64,000 nt of DNA, from contig CAKJVC010000017.1 in the NCBI GenBank assembly GCA_918026815.1, positions 620,001 to 684,000 of the forward strand, given 5' to 3'. This stretch comes from Chalara sp. BL73 (taxonomy: Eukaryota > Ascomycota > Leotiomycetes > Helotiales). The translations under genes were made by a program, and so were the position numbers. The notes beneath the pieces were generated by a model. The model did not search any database, was not told where the DNA came from, and saw only the letters and a list, made by a program, of their open reading frames with translations. Shown here in pieces: positions 1-11,034 of the stretch; position 1 is the first letter of the stretch; each line of letters begins with the position of its first letter.

Positions 1-315
1 TCGTAAAGGGAACAAGTTTTGTTATGTTTGCTTTCGCCCAAGTTTATTAAGCAGAAGGTAGCAGAAGATGATTACTACCCAGCACGTTCCAGCGCACAAA
101 GGTGAACTGCCCTAATTATGGTTTCTTAAAGAGTAAATGGGCTCATTAAAGATTGTTTCGCTTCTTGCCTAATTTTTGGAAACTATATTGAAGATTTGCA
201 TGACCCACAGAGTCCTACACATAGCTCTCCGTTTTACATCTTTCACCATGGGAAATACCACAAGCATCTAGGCATGTTCCAATTATACCGTCCCTGCAGC
301 ATTCAAACCGACAAT
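1..315. other. Left-edge non-coding sequence
   Basis: No convincing reading frame; the only open frame here has no recognisable motif and lies opposite the end of the peptide precursor gene. It is the 3' flank of that gene. Any further genes of the left-edge peptide cluster would lie beyond base 1. Confidence 0.5.
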
Positions 316-767
316 TTACTCCTTCTTAATGATGAGGGCCGAGGTAGGATACAAGCCAAGCTCAGCGTCCAGATATGCCGCTTCAACAGGTGCATCTTCC
401 TCGCGCTTCGCGATATATAGATTCCCATTCTCATCTTTTTTGATGATCAAAGCCCTGAGAGGGTAGAGGCCATTTTCAGCGTCAACATAGGTGGCATCGA
501 GCGGGGCATCTTCTTCACGCTTTGCGACATAGAGATCGCCATTCTCATTCTTCTTGATGATCAAGGCTGAAATAGGATAAAGACCATTTTCAGGATCAAG
601 GTATGTCGCTTCAGCGGTGGTGTCTACATCTCGCTTGACCTGAGGGCAAATGTTATTCGGGATCAAGTTAGGTTATGACTTGGCCAACGAACATTCATAG
701 GAGCAGCAACAGCCTGCGAGATGAACAAGGCTAGGGCGGCCAGAACAAGCTTTGAGGTGGAAGGCAT
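316..767 (-). CDS. Kex2-repeat secreted peptide precursor (candidate dikaritin-type RiPP precursor)
   Basis: Two exons (767-693 and 639-316) joined across a 53-bp GT-AG intron that contains a CTAAC branch site; product 132 aa. Residues 1-22 form a clear signal peptide (start MPSTSKLVLA, end QAVAA). A Lys-Arg at residues 27-28 is followed by a 38-aa unit three times (29-66, 67-104, 105-132), the third cut short after LIIKKE. Each full unit ends in AKR and holds the invariant blocks GLYP..ALIIKK and ENG.LY.AKR. Signal peptide plus Kex2-delimited tyrosine repeats is the plan of UstA, PhomA and VicA precursors (family knowledge). The neighbouring DUF3328 protein and P450 support that reading. The exact core peptide is not obvious; it could also be a Kex2-processed repeat protein of another role. 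The upstream ATG at 767 was chosen because it alone supplies a signal peptide. Confidence 0.8.
319..630 (-). repeat. 114-bp tandem coding repeat (2 full copies plus one of 84 bp)
   Basis: Units at 630-517, 516-403 and 402-319 within the precursor gene. Each encodes one 38-aa Kex2-bounded peptide unit. Differences are concentrated in the segment just after Lys-Arg and at the two residues after GLYP, while the ALIIKK and ENG.LY blocks hardly change. Confidence 0.85.
640..692 (-). other. Intron of the peptide precursor gene
   Basis: Begins GTTCGT and ends CCTCAG, with CCTAACTTG as branch site. It is in phase 0, directly between the signal peptide plus MN and the first VKR. Without it the signal-peptide frame stops at once. 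Confidence 0.75.
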
Positions 768-1721
768 ATTGTGCAGTGATTTTCAGGCTCAGTTATTAAT
801 AGCTTTAGTAAATGAATGAAGAATTATCTTGAAAACTGAGAGAGCCTAACGCGAACTGATGGCTGTATTTGTACTTGGAACCTACTTAACCCCACCCACT
901 CTATTCTCGCTGTCAGTCCTCCGTAGTAGTATTGAAACGGTTTTTGCACACACGCTATGTCCTCGTTGAGGGGCGGTGTCGAATCAGGCAGGTCAAACGA
1001 GTATGGCGTATATTGTGATCTTTCTAACGGTTGAGTAGATCTATGTGATCACCTTGTTTTGAACCCCGATTGGCTGTAAATGTGATGGGACACAATCGCC
1101 GAAACAAGGCACCGATCAGAACAGCAAATGCTAGATGGCTGTTGAAACAAGGGATTAGCGTTTTTAGTACGAGGCTGCAGTAAGTGACTATTGCTGACCG
1201 CGCCATACTTCCCCCATCGCAGCCTTTTAATACCCTAGCTTAGTCTTTAGCTAGATTCCCTAGTAGAAATGTACTCGAAGGAGTGAGGAGCTTCAAGATG
1301 ATTATGCACCGACATTACGCAACCCTTCCTCTTAAAGAAGGTTCTACATACTCGTGAATAAAGTTGGCGACAAACAGTGACATCGCCTTGTTTAAAGCAC
1401 GACTGCGGCGTACTCGCACTACTAAGAGTGCCTCACAACCACTTGCTGAATTATAAAAATTCGGCTTAAAGCACGATTGCGGCGTACGAAGTAGGCTCGA
1501 TAATATGATTCCTCGCTTAACTTACTTTGTCCAGCTTCCATATCAGGATCTTGGCGCCACATGATACAATGATATTGACCAGATTTTGATGATCTTTGTC
1601 AGAGTTAGCAAATATTTGACCATCTCTTTCACTTTTCTATCAGATAAATTTCGACATCTTGAAGGTTTCTCGCTCATCTATGCCTTGAGATGCGGAATAT
1701 TGCCTAGAAAATCCACGATAA
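768..1721. promoter_or_regulatory. Divergent intergenic region between precursor and DUF3328 gene
   Basis: About 950 bp separate the divergently transcribed precursor (minus) and DUF3328 gene (plus), so it must carry both promoters. Two short copies of a motif reading aaagcacga..gcggcgta occur near 1397 and 1469. No coding sequence is seen. Confidence 0.4.
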
Positions 1722-2802
1722 ATGAAAAACAGCGTTGAAATGCGATCACCAGATTCAAACTGGCGCTCTTCAGATCTCGAGGATGATGAGACCAGAGGAT
1801 TTTTACAAGAAAAGAGATCAATACGATACCAGGAGCCAAAAATTTCGCCCTTAAAACAGCCATGGGTGTTGTTCATCATATTCTCTAACATTACCTTATT
1901 CATCACCAGTGTTGCTCTTTTTGGCACCTGGCTCTACCATCAATACTTCCTCATCAACCCAGACTTGCGTCGTGTGACAAGTTATAGTGCGCCTATCCCA
2001 AGACATACACCCAAGATAAATGAGAGAGCTGACATGTTCAATCAGGCCCCATCATTGACATGGTGGATCTCGAGCTCAAAGTTGAGAAAATCAATGGCAC
2101 GCTTTTCCCACACCCTGATGGTTCCATCGCGCGAAAGATGCCGAACAATGCATCGGATGCGATCTGGGCTGAGTATGAACTCACCAGGGTTATTCCAGTA
2201 ACGGCGAATGATCTGAGAAAAATGGGAGCAGACATCGAAATAGCCGTCAAACTAGAGGATGACATTTGGGGCCTTGGCGACGATGCATATGCCGCGATTT
2301 TTGATGTCTACCACCAACTGCACTGTATAAATGCGTTACGGAGAATAGCCTACGCGGACTACTACAGTTCGCCTATACCAGATGCGACTCACGAGACGTT
2401 GAGAGAGATCCACGTCAATCACTGTATCGACATACTACTGCAAGGAATACAGTGCAGTGGTAACGTGAATCTGATTCCTTTGACATGGCGACAGACGCAG
2501 TTACGGCCTTTCCCTGAGATGTAAGTGATGCTTGTTTGGCGTGCTAAACGAGGTTGGCTTACGATATATTAATCAGGTCCATCAACCGGAAGTGTATCAA
2601 TTTTGACAAGTTGACCGAGTTTCGGAAGGAGAAGTCGATCGACATGGATAAGTACTCGGATGTCTACAACAACACAAGGCCACCAAACGTGGTGCAAGGC
2701 CCGCCAATTTACGGTTTTGCTGAACACTTTGGAGAAGGCGCCGTTAGGCAATGGAACGCAAAAAACCCAGGTCGTAATGCGTCATGGGTAAAAGATAGCT
2801 AG
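1722..2802 (+). CDS. DUF3328 / UstYa-family oxidase-like protein
   Basis: Three exons (1722-1986, 2046-2520, 2577-2802), 321 aa. A transmembrane helix lies at about residues 47-70. The first intron joins to give SYSPIIDMVDL, the usual block after the membrane segment, followed by KINGTLFPHPDG and WGLGDDAY. The two family hallmark motifs HxxHC are both present: HQLHC at about 178-182 and HVNHC at about 211-215. UstYa-type proteins catalyse oxidative cyclisation of peptide cores, notably at tyrosine, in ustiloxin, asperipin, phomopsin and victorin pathways (family knowledge). Its place next to a Kex2-repeat precursor makes cyclisation of that peptide the likely role (inference). The start at 1722 precedes the helix; the ATG at 1740 is an alternative. 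Intron 1 uses donor GTGCGC with branch GCTGAC; intron 2 uses GTAAGT. Confidence 0.88.
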
Positions 2803-3408
2803 AAAAAGAAATAAAATAATTAATATGCGTAGCACATAAGAGGCACAGCATCGTATGGTCCTTCGGCTGATCAACCATTGGGCACCAGTACTGTAATGTT
2901 TCATTCAAGTGTTCTGTCTGGTTTCTTAGCTGAACTGTATCTAGTCCCGGTCTTTCACGGTAGGATATTACCAGGAATAAAAGAATTAGAACGATATTTA
3001 CAAGAAACACATTCACGTTGCTTACCATTTTTATTGCACTTGGTGTTAGTGGGGTCGTTCCTGAGGCGAGCAGAATGTGGCCAGGACATACCTGAACTGG
3101 AGGCTGGGCCATGACCTTTTTCTTAAGCACATCCTGTCATCTTTTGGGGGCCATATCCCGAAAGTTCACAGGCCCGGTACTTTAGACACTCCATCCAATC
3201 AGTTGCCACCAGGACTGCCGAGCTGGATTCGCCTAGGGTGCTTTTCTAACAGCATGTTTCAAACAAGGGTCCGCTGATTACGGCACAGCCCAACAGCTTA
3301 TTGTATGGGATACCTTGGCCTTGTTGGAATGACAGAAGATGATCAGGCTCCAAGCTCTACAATTACTGAAGCGGAGAAGAAAAAGTATCTTGCTCCTCGG
3401 ATGAGAAA
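2803..3408. other. Intergenic region with a possible DUF3328 fragment
   Basis: No intact gene. On the minus strand around 2876-3060 a frame encodes a strong hydrophobic helix, a short hydrophilic stalk and the string TLQYWCPMVDQ. That order recalls the N-terminal part of DUF3328 proteins (helix, stalk, Y-S/C-P-hydrophobic-hydrophobic-D). No HxxHC motif follows, so this is at most a remnant. Confidence 0.25.
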
Positions 3409-5293
3409 ATGGTAGCTTTCCATTCCATCGCCGCCTTCAATGAGGTGACAAACAAGGATATAGTGACTATCATTTGTACTTCGGTAGGTCTCTCTGTACC
3501 ACACAAACTGCTCGGTGCCTTTCCTCACAAGCCTTTTCTTACTCTAACTTACGATCCAGATATTCGTGTATGCAGTAAGCAGATGCGTCTATCTTTTGCG
3601 CTTCCATCCCCTCTCCAGATTTCCGGGACCGCAAATAGCAGCCGTGTCAAATATTTGGTACGGCTACCACTGGCAAGTAGATCCATCCGTATTAAAAGTT
3701 TCTGGAAGAGGCATCATATGCTCATCGTCATTTAGGCTTTCGGGGCGGTATCCATGGGCGATTGAGAATGCCCTCAGCAAGTATGGGGATGTCGTACGCA
3801 TTGCGCCCAACGAGCTTGTCTTTCTGACGCCACAGGCTACACTTGGTGAGTGGTCTAAGAAAAGTCTAATACTGAGGGGCCGCTAATCCATGGAGTAATT
3901 AAGACATTTATTCCTCGCACCAGAAAGGTAATGGGGCGTTCCTTAAAACGGACTTCAACAATCGCGGAAAAGATCTTGGTGGCATTGTTTGGGAGGAAGA
4001 TCCAGTCCGGCACCGAAAGGTCGCGAAGAAAGTCGCTCCAGCATTTAGCAAACGGTCAATCAGAGCCATGGAGCCTTTGGTCCACCAGTATGTGGACACT
4101 TTTGTGGAGAGAATGAGACAGCTGGGCGAGGCAGCTGATGGTGTTGGGCTCGTTGAGTGGACCACTTGGTTGGCCATGGACTTATCGGCAGATCTCTCCT
4201 GGAATGATAAGATGCACGAGATGAGAGACAGTAAGCTGTTCCTTGGATTATTCCTCACGGGATCTGGAGACTAATACCTTGATCTTACAGTGAAAAACTC
4301 CACCCAGCTCGAAGTTGTCCTTGGTTTCAACGTACTTACTACTGTCATACAAGTCTTCAAGCGCTTTCCCTTGATCAAACCAATCCAATATCTTTTCGTT
4401 CCTTTCGGCAAACTTAAATCTCTCGCTGAAGCAGAGAAGACCACTCGCTTAAACATACAAAAGCGTGTAGACAGAAGGAACGATTTAGAGCACTCCGATT
4501 TCTTCGAGTATCTTGTTCCTGCCGATAGCCCACTCCCACAAGACCCACGAGACTTCACTCATCTAGGCTCAGTGTCATTACAACTTATGTTTGCGGGATT
4601 TGGTCCCATGTCGGATTGGTTCTATGCTACGTTAATTCACCTGCTAGAGGAGGCTGAATCTTATAAGCATCTGACTGAGGAAATCAGAAATGCTTTCACG
4701 AGCTATAATGACATTACCTCTGGGAGCTTGGCATCCCTCCCATACTTGCATGCATGCCTAGAGGAATCACTCCGAGTGTTTCCAAGTAACTCTACTGGGC
4801 TACCACGTCTCAGTCCTGGTGCGGTTGTCGATGGTCATTATGTTCCTAAAGGGGTAAGAGCATCTCCTTATGACCACATGTCATTTTTCCTCCTACTATA
4901 CAAGTAGTCGGTCGATCACTTCCACTAAGTTTGTCATGACAGACTCACGTGCAAACAAGCATGTTTGCCTTTGGACGAAGTCCGCGGTACTTTCACGAGC
5001 CGCTCGAGTACCGGCCGCAACGTTGGCTCGCATCAAGCCATCCGCTTTGTGATTCGAAATATGCGAAAGATGATCTCAAGGGTCAATATCCCTTCAGCAT
5101 AGGTCCGAGACACTGCTTGGGCAAAGAGCTGGCGTGGATAGAAGGGATGCTGTTTTTGGCCAAAGTTCTTTGGATGTTCGACGTGAAAAAGGTGCCGGGG
5201 CAGCAGGTCAGCTTGGGAAATACGCCGCGCCACTTTGGGTTTTGGATCAAGCCTGAGCTCAAGGTACGGTTTGTGCCGGTGCAGAGAGAATAG
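3409..5293 (+). CDS. Cytochrome P450 monooxygenase (six exons)
   Basis: Exons 3409-3483, 3560-3672, 3736-3845, 3904-4230, 4291-4853 and 4943-5293 give 512 aa with no internal stop. An N-terminal membrane segment leads into the proline hinge FHPLSRFPGP. Further marks are SGRYPWAIE, NELVFLTPQ, KTDFNNRGKDLGG, the ExxR motif (ESLR, about 367-370) and the heme loop FSIGPRHCLG with ligand Cys about 454. Intron 2 is of GC-AG type (GCAAGT...TTTAG); only that choice restores the frame, giving YGYHWLSGRYPW. At about 310-315 the I-helix reads AGFGPMSD where most P450s have AGx(D/E)T, so the usual acid/alcohol pair is absent. Position beside the precursor and DUF3328 gene suggests tailoring of the same peptide (inference). 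Confidence 0.87.
3673..3735 (+). other. GC-AG intron in the P450 gene
   Basis: 63-bp intron beginning GCAAGT and ending TTTAG. All GT donors nearby are in the wrong phase. Splitting a TGG codon at GC restores the conserved block HWLSGRYPW. Confidence 0.75.
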
Positions 5294-6420
5294 ATGAAGG
5301 GAGGGACGGCACTGGATGGATCAAGGGAGTATTTCACCGCCGTGGCCGAACAAAGTTCATATGGAATATAGATACACAAGAATGAACCGGAAAGCGCTCG
5401 GTATTTTAGTTTTGTAAGAAGCCTCGAGGTCTCTCGAGAGCTTGTTCCAATTTGCAAAAGCTAACTGAGGAATCAAAGATAACATGATCATGCAGCTTAG
5501 TGATCTCTGGACAGAAGTATCGATAAAAGGCGTTCCTATCACATGCTCAGCCCTGTTCAGAGTTTTCAAGCCTCATATTTATGACCTTCCCAACTTGTGG
5601 GCGGAATCTTTAAGTCTCATTTTATGCCAAAGTTTTTCTACGCAGGTTGTCGGTATCTGCCAAGTCGGAAAGCGGAGTGCATCGTATATCTTGGCAGGCA
5701 CGTGGAACCTGAGAGTAGAGATAAACATTCGGTGAGATCAATGTAATTGACAATCAGCAAATTTGGATGAGATAGGGTTCTATGCGGGCCCATTATGGCT
5801 GTCTCCTCCGAAGGCTGATACTCATGAGGGAAAAATATACTCTTTGAATGATGGGAGGCGGGTATGATCATTCAAAAGGCATTCCCCTCTCCTCCACTTT
5901 CTTATCATGGGCTGACTCCGTAACGCCAAGATGCGCCTCCTTGGCGAGATAGGCATGAGAGCTACTGTAAGCAGCGCTGTCCGATGTGTTCTAGCATGAC
6001 AAGGCATGACAAGGCTGTCTCCAGTTCTAAAGAATCTTGTCAGTGACGATCGCTTCCCTCAGTTCCTGCATCTCCTCGAATCATACACGGCCATGCCATG
6101 CCGTAAGGCTATCTGCATGTACTCTACAGCCTTGGCACCACTCAGCATACTTCCCAGTCCCGCTTGAACAGCCATCCATCGCCGCTCTCCGCCCCTCGTG
6201 CCTCGTCAACTCGACGAACAAGCTTCCATATCTACGATGGAATGTCTTGTCGCCTTCTAGATCAAGACTTGGGGCGAGGCTGACCTTTCTGAGTCCCTGT
6301 GCTACCCATGTTATGAAAATGTTCACGTATTTATCGTAGAGCTCTCCGCACGATGATAATGCTCGATCTTCTCGTCTTTCCTCCAATTGCTTCAATATCG
6401 GATCAATTGAACTCGCAGTC
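5294..6420. other. Intergenic region
   Basis: About 1.1 kb between the P450 and the 5'-nucleotidase. Open frames are short, overlap on both strands and have no motif. The last 300 bp presumably hold the promoter of the downstream gene. Confidence 0.5.
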
Positions 6421-8305
6421 ATGAAGTTTACACAGTCGTTGTCGCTCATTTCCGCTGCCGTTGTGGTTGCGACAGCCGAAGACGCCCTGTTTAGTAAACG
6501 CTCATTGAACAAGCGCTTCATTGACGAGCAAGGGAATTACAACATCTCCTTCTTCCACATCAACGATGTCCATGCGCATCTTGACGAATTCAGGTCATCG
6601 GGGACGAACTGTACTAATCCTTCGGCTGGCTGCTTTGGTGGATACGCTCGTGTATCGCAAAAGCTTAAGGAACTCCGACCTGGACTGCAAGACAGTTTAT
6701 TCCTGAATGTTGGGGATGAATTCCAGGTTCGTGCGCTCTCCTTCGCTGCTCGTACGTGCTTGGGTTTTTGGGAGGCTAATTGTCTTAGGGTACTCTGTAT
6801 TACAATTACTATGGGGGCGAGAAAATTGCGGAGACCATCAATCAGCTCGGCTTTGATGGTATGACACTGGGAAATCACGAATTCGACGGCGGCGATGATA
6901 AGTTGGGAGCTTTCCTCGAGAACTTGACCTTCCCAATCATCAGCGCCAACATTATTTCGGATCACCCAGTTCTCAACAAAACCATCAAGCCATTCCACAT
7001 ATACGAGGAGTTTCAATTGGCCGTCATTGGTGTTACCACTGATGAAACTCCCTCTATTTCTAACCCTGGTGATGGTACTCTGTTTTCCGATCCCATTGAA
7101 GCGGTTCAAAACACAATCAACCTGATCAAGAGCACTACCAACATTACGCGTATTGCAGCCATCACCCACATCGGGTATGAAGAAGACCAGAAGCTGGCTA
7201 AGGCAACAACCGGCCTACAGCTCATTATGGGTGGCCACAGCCACACACCCCTAGGCAACTTCACTGGTGCTCAGGGGCCATACCCAACCATCGAGACAAA
7301 CAAGGATGGCGACGAAGTGTTTATTGTCACTGCGTAGGTTTTCTGTACTTTTGCACATGTGCTCCTTCTAACCATATCGATAGTTATCGATGGGGTGAAT
7401 ACCTTGGCTACATTGATGTTACCTACGACCCAAGTGGCAAGATCCTAGCTTACCATGGAGCTCCAATCCACATGGATAATAAGACTGCTCAAGACCCTGA
7501 ACTCGAGGCCCAAATCAAGGAATGGGCTTTGCCATTCCAGGCATTTTCCAACCAAAGGGTTGGAGATTCCAGCGTAAACCTAGATCAGACTCTCTGCCAG
7601 CGCCAGGAGTGCCTGCTCGGTGACTTCATGGCCGATGCTATGTTGTCTTACCGCCTCAACATCTCTAAAACCGCTGATTTTGCTCTGATCAACGCTGGTG
7701 GTATTCGTGCTACCATTGACGAGGGGGTTATCACTCGGGGCGAGGTCCTGACTTCTTTCCCCTTCGGCAACTCGGTTGTGGAGATCGAGATCAGCGGCGA
7801 TGAACTATGGAAGACCCTCGAGGGTGTCTACACAAAGGTCAACCAATATAACCAAAAGGTAGTGACATCTGCGGTCCAGGTCTCGAAGGGTATCACCATC
7901 GAATACAACCCGACTGCTAATAACGGCTCAAAGCTTGTCAACGTCACAGTTGGCGGCCAGCCGCTCGACAAAGCCGCGAACTACAGCGTTGTCACATTGG
8001 ACTTCTTGGCTGGTGGAGGCGACAACATTTTCCAGAAGAAGACTGATTTCGCTACTTTAGATACACAAGATCAGGTCCTAACGAACTACATTATCAGCCA
8101 AAGCCCGGTGAACATTACCTTAGATGGGCGTATCAAGGCTGTCAACGGCACCACGACGACTCCGACCGAGACAGCCACAGGTACTGGGGCTGGCACGCCA
8201 GCAGCAACTACGAGTAGCCCAAGTGGTGGAAGCATTATTGGGCAAAACATGGGGCTGTTGTTGGGTATCGTGGGACTTGGTTCCGCACTATTGGTCATGC
8301 TATAA
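6421..8305 (+). CDS. GPI-anchored 5'-nucleotidase (metallophosphoesterase)
   Basis: Exons 6421-6726, 6789-7333 and 7384-8305 give 590 aa. A signal peptide covers about residues 1-19. The metallophosphatase motifs are in order: NDVHAH (48-53), VGDEF (97-101), GNHEFDGG (130-137), THIG (228-231) and GGHSHT (250-255). The C-terminal 5'-nucleotidase domain has NAGGIRA and the substrate loop FPFGNSVVE. A Ser/Thr-rich tail and a final hydrophobic stretch (GLLLGIVGLGSALLVML) indicate a GPI anchor. Expected role: hydrolysis of extracellular nucleotides at the cell surface. Both introns restore conserved sequence (introns of 62 and 50 bp). The gene looks fully intact. Confidence 0.93.
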
Positions 8306-8800
8306 AAATGATGGAATTTATCTTTAGCGTGCTTGTAAATAATGAAAAAAAGAATATATATACCCTGTATCAGAGGAGCTAGTCTCCCCAGTCAAGAGAA
8401 TATTTTCAAGGTAATGTACAAGTCATAAAGGCGACAAGGGTAGTTGCAACATTCTGGCGGGCAACAATAGAGATCTGTCTTTCAAAATTCAGAAACTATC
8501 TGTTGATAGATCCATAATTAGGCATGGAGAGGAATTCAGTGGACTTGTGTTTAGAAGCCAGAAGAAATTTGGCTAATCATTTCATCATTATCATCCATTC
8601 ATGAAATCATCGAAAGGCTCCGGGGAATGGCAGCAGCGCACTGTGTATGTATTGGAACTATAGCGTGCTCATGGCATTAAACTGCGCCCTCTCATAGCAT
8701 ATTAAATTATCTCCCAAATAGGAAGTGGTAGAAACAGCCCTTAAGTCTGAACGATCCGGCTGTCCGAGCGAGACTGGCGGGCATGCTGATCGCCTCTGCG
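8306..8800. other. Convergent intergenic region
   Basis: 495 bp between the convergent ends of the 5'-nucleotidase and the HET gene. It is AT-rich near 8330-8360 and holds no reading frame of note; probably only 3' untranslated sequence. Confidence 0.5.
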
Positions 8801-11034
8801 TCATATAATTGTTATCCTGCATTCTTTTGCCCTCTCCATTACGTCAGCATGATACATACTCCCGAAGGTGGCGTGTGCTTGAAATACCCCGATTCTCTCG
8901 AAAACCGAATCTTGGCCGGCAGGTTTGAGAACGAGGCATGTACCTGGAAAGATCTGCAATAATGAGAGCTGTGTATGGTCTGGCACTTGACCGGCAGCGC
9001 TGTTTCTCAGAGTGTAGTCCGCATAGAATGGAACACTAAGTTCGCCGAGAGCAGGGGTGTTAATGCGCAGCTCATACTTGAGTGGATTTAGTTGCATTTT
9101 TGGCCAATTTTGCCCCTCGATGTATACAGAGTCGAAGACATATTCCAAGGTGACTTCTTGTAAGTATCCAGTCAGAGATAGCTCGCCAGCATGTACTTCA
9201 CCGAACCGATTTTCACCTTTCGCCTCTGTGGTACAGGATATATTATTGAGCGACCTTGCAGGTATTGGCCGAGGGTGATGTTGGACGTGAACACGCCCGC
9301 TACGGTTGAACGAAGTTCCCACAGAGTCGCTTGATATTAGCTCTTTGGTATAATTTATCGCTTCTTCCATAGTCCAGTAGCTGACACGGGAAGTAACCGA
9401 AACCCACGACCAAGATGGTCCTCTGGTCTCTAGGGGTCTGCCAGAATCAAGTTGAAGCTTATCTACTCTCCACAGGAGATCAGCAGAGATGGTATCAGTC
9501 CATAAGCCTGCAGCATACAACTTTAGAGAGCTCGAAGTGAGCTGGGCAAGACCTGAAAGGGCAGGTAAATAGTCAGAAGGTTTCGTTAATTTCAAAGCCG
9601 AATATCTCTCGACATTCCGGTGCCATTTCTCCGAGAACTTCATGGTCAAAATCCAATTATCGAACGTCAAATTATGATCTTCTTGAGTCGCGAGGTTGGC
9701 AGACGTAGTTTCATCTTCGGAATAATCTGAATCTGACTCATCTAAGTATCTGTCCTCAGGCAGTGACTGTTCGTTGGGGAACAGGTGTGGATACATCAGT
9801 CTTACTGCTCGACGATGTAATGATGGTTTGCCTCGTGGGTGTTTAAGAATATTATCCTTAATACTTTCAAACTCTGGATCTAGGTCTAATTTTGTGCTAG
9901 GCAGTTGGCTTTCACTTCCGCATTCACATGTTATCATACATTCACACTCCCATAACAGCTCCTGGCGACAGAAGTAAAGTACCCTGGGGGAGAGAATTTG
10001 TTCCTGGAATACCCAACCACGGGTAAGAAGAGGAGCTTGTTGCATAGATGCCTCGGTTGGAGGGACAATCCAGTGGTCCAGTTTTCTGCGAACAAATATC
10101 GGCTGGTACGCTTCTGAAGCCGTAAGTTTGAATTCTTTGCTAGAAATCTGGGTTTGCATGAAACAGCCTTCCGAGTCATTCGCAGCGGCAGCTGCCGCTA
10201 GTGTAATATACGAGTTTTGATATATGTTGGCCATTTTCGAAGATTCAATTTCCCAGTCGGATTCTGAGTCCTGTATAATGCATAGGGCATCAATCCAAAG
10301 ATAGTAAATATTCAGGCTAAGGCAATATATGATGCTATCTTGGAACGTCTTTGGGATTTCGTTCCAAGGGATATCAAGCTGCCGAATCTTGAGCGTGCTC
10401 AATGTTGTGGTGCAGCTCTGCTGCGACCCCCAGCGATGGCTCAGTGTTGCGTAGCGGCCATATTTTGTCTCATTCTCCTCGAGTCTGACGATCGGATGGC
10501 CTACTAAAGGGGCTTCAAGGGCCAAGATTCTAAATGGAAGTCGCTCTTCGCCCATGGATGGGCAATCTTCATGATGATGGAGGCATTCAATAAGAAGAGA
10601 GTTCACCCAGCTCATACTTTGTGGACCTAATGGATTGCCATTCGTAAGCGATACAGGTTTGATGGCCTGCCGAGATCGAGCATGAGGATCTAAACTGAAC
10701 GTTAACAGGGGCCAAATATCTTCAATCTAGCCAACACACCATTTTGAGAATAAAAATACTCAATAATAAGTTTTGGTCTATCATCAATAAAATAGACCTG
10801 GATGGAAAAGGTGTCTTGGTTGGTGGCAAGACCGTAGCCATACACATGCGCTACATGTTTCTCGAAAGACCACATATTGTTTTCGAAACAGCGAATCCCT
10901 TCAAGAATGAGTGAGCAACTAACGCACCCGGTCTTAGATATGGATGTCTGCAACTCATGAGGTTTGAAATCGAGTGCTAGACGGGCCGCGCCATTCTTCT
11001 TTTGAAGATCCTGACATAGCGAGCACGGGGCCAT
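8801..11034 (-). CDS. HET-domain (heterokaryon incompatibility) protein
   Basis: Two exons (11034-10740 and 10689-8801), 727 aa. The start MAPCSLCQDL with a second CxxC further on is typical of long HET proteins. The HET domain spans about 175-330, with ATLSHRWG, the block IPKTFQDSI, YLWIDALCIIQDS and MANIYQNSYITLAA. GWVFQEQILSPRVLYF follows. The remaining 400 residues are of the usual variable kind (ending in a CLVLKPAG...YERIGVF-like region). HET proteins trigger cell death on non-self recognition during hyphal fusion (family knowledge). The intron (donor GTGTGT, acceptor TTTAG) was placed so that the upstream frame joins PHARSRQAIK. The gene seems intact, with no stop in 1.9 kb. Confidence 0.88.

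Noticed and set aside
316..767. Reading the Kex2-repeat gene as an alpha-type mating pheromone precursor
   Set aside because: Repeats are 38 aa, acidic and tyrosine-rich; the short Trp/Cys-rich pheromone core (WCxxxGQxC-type) of filamentous ascomycetes is absent.
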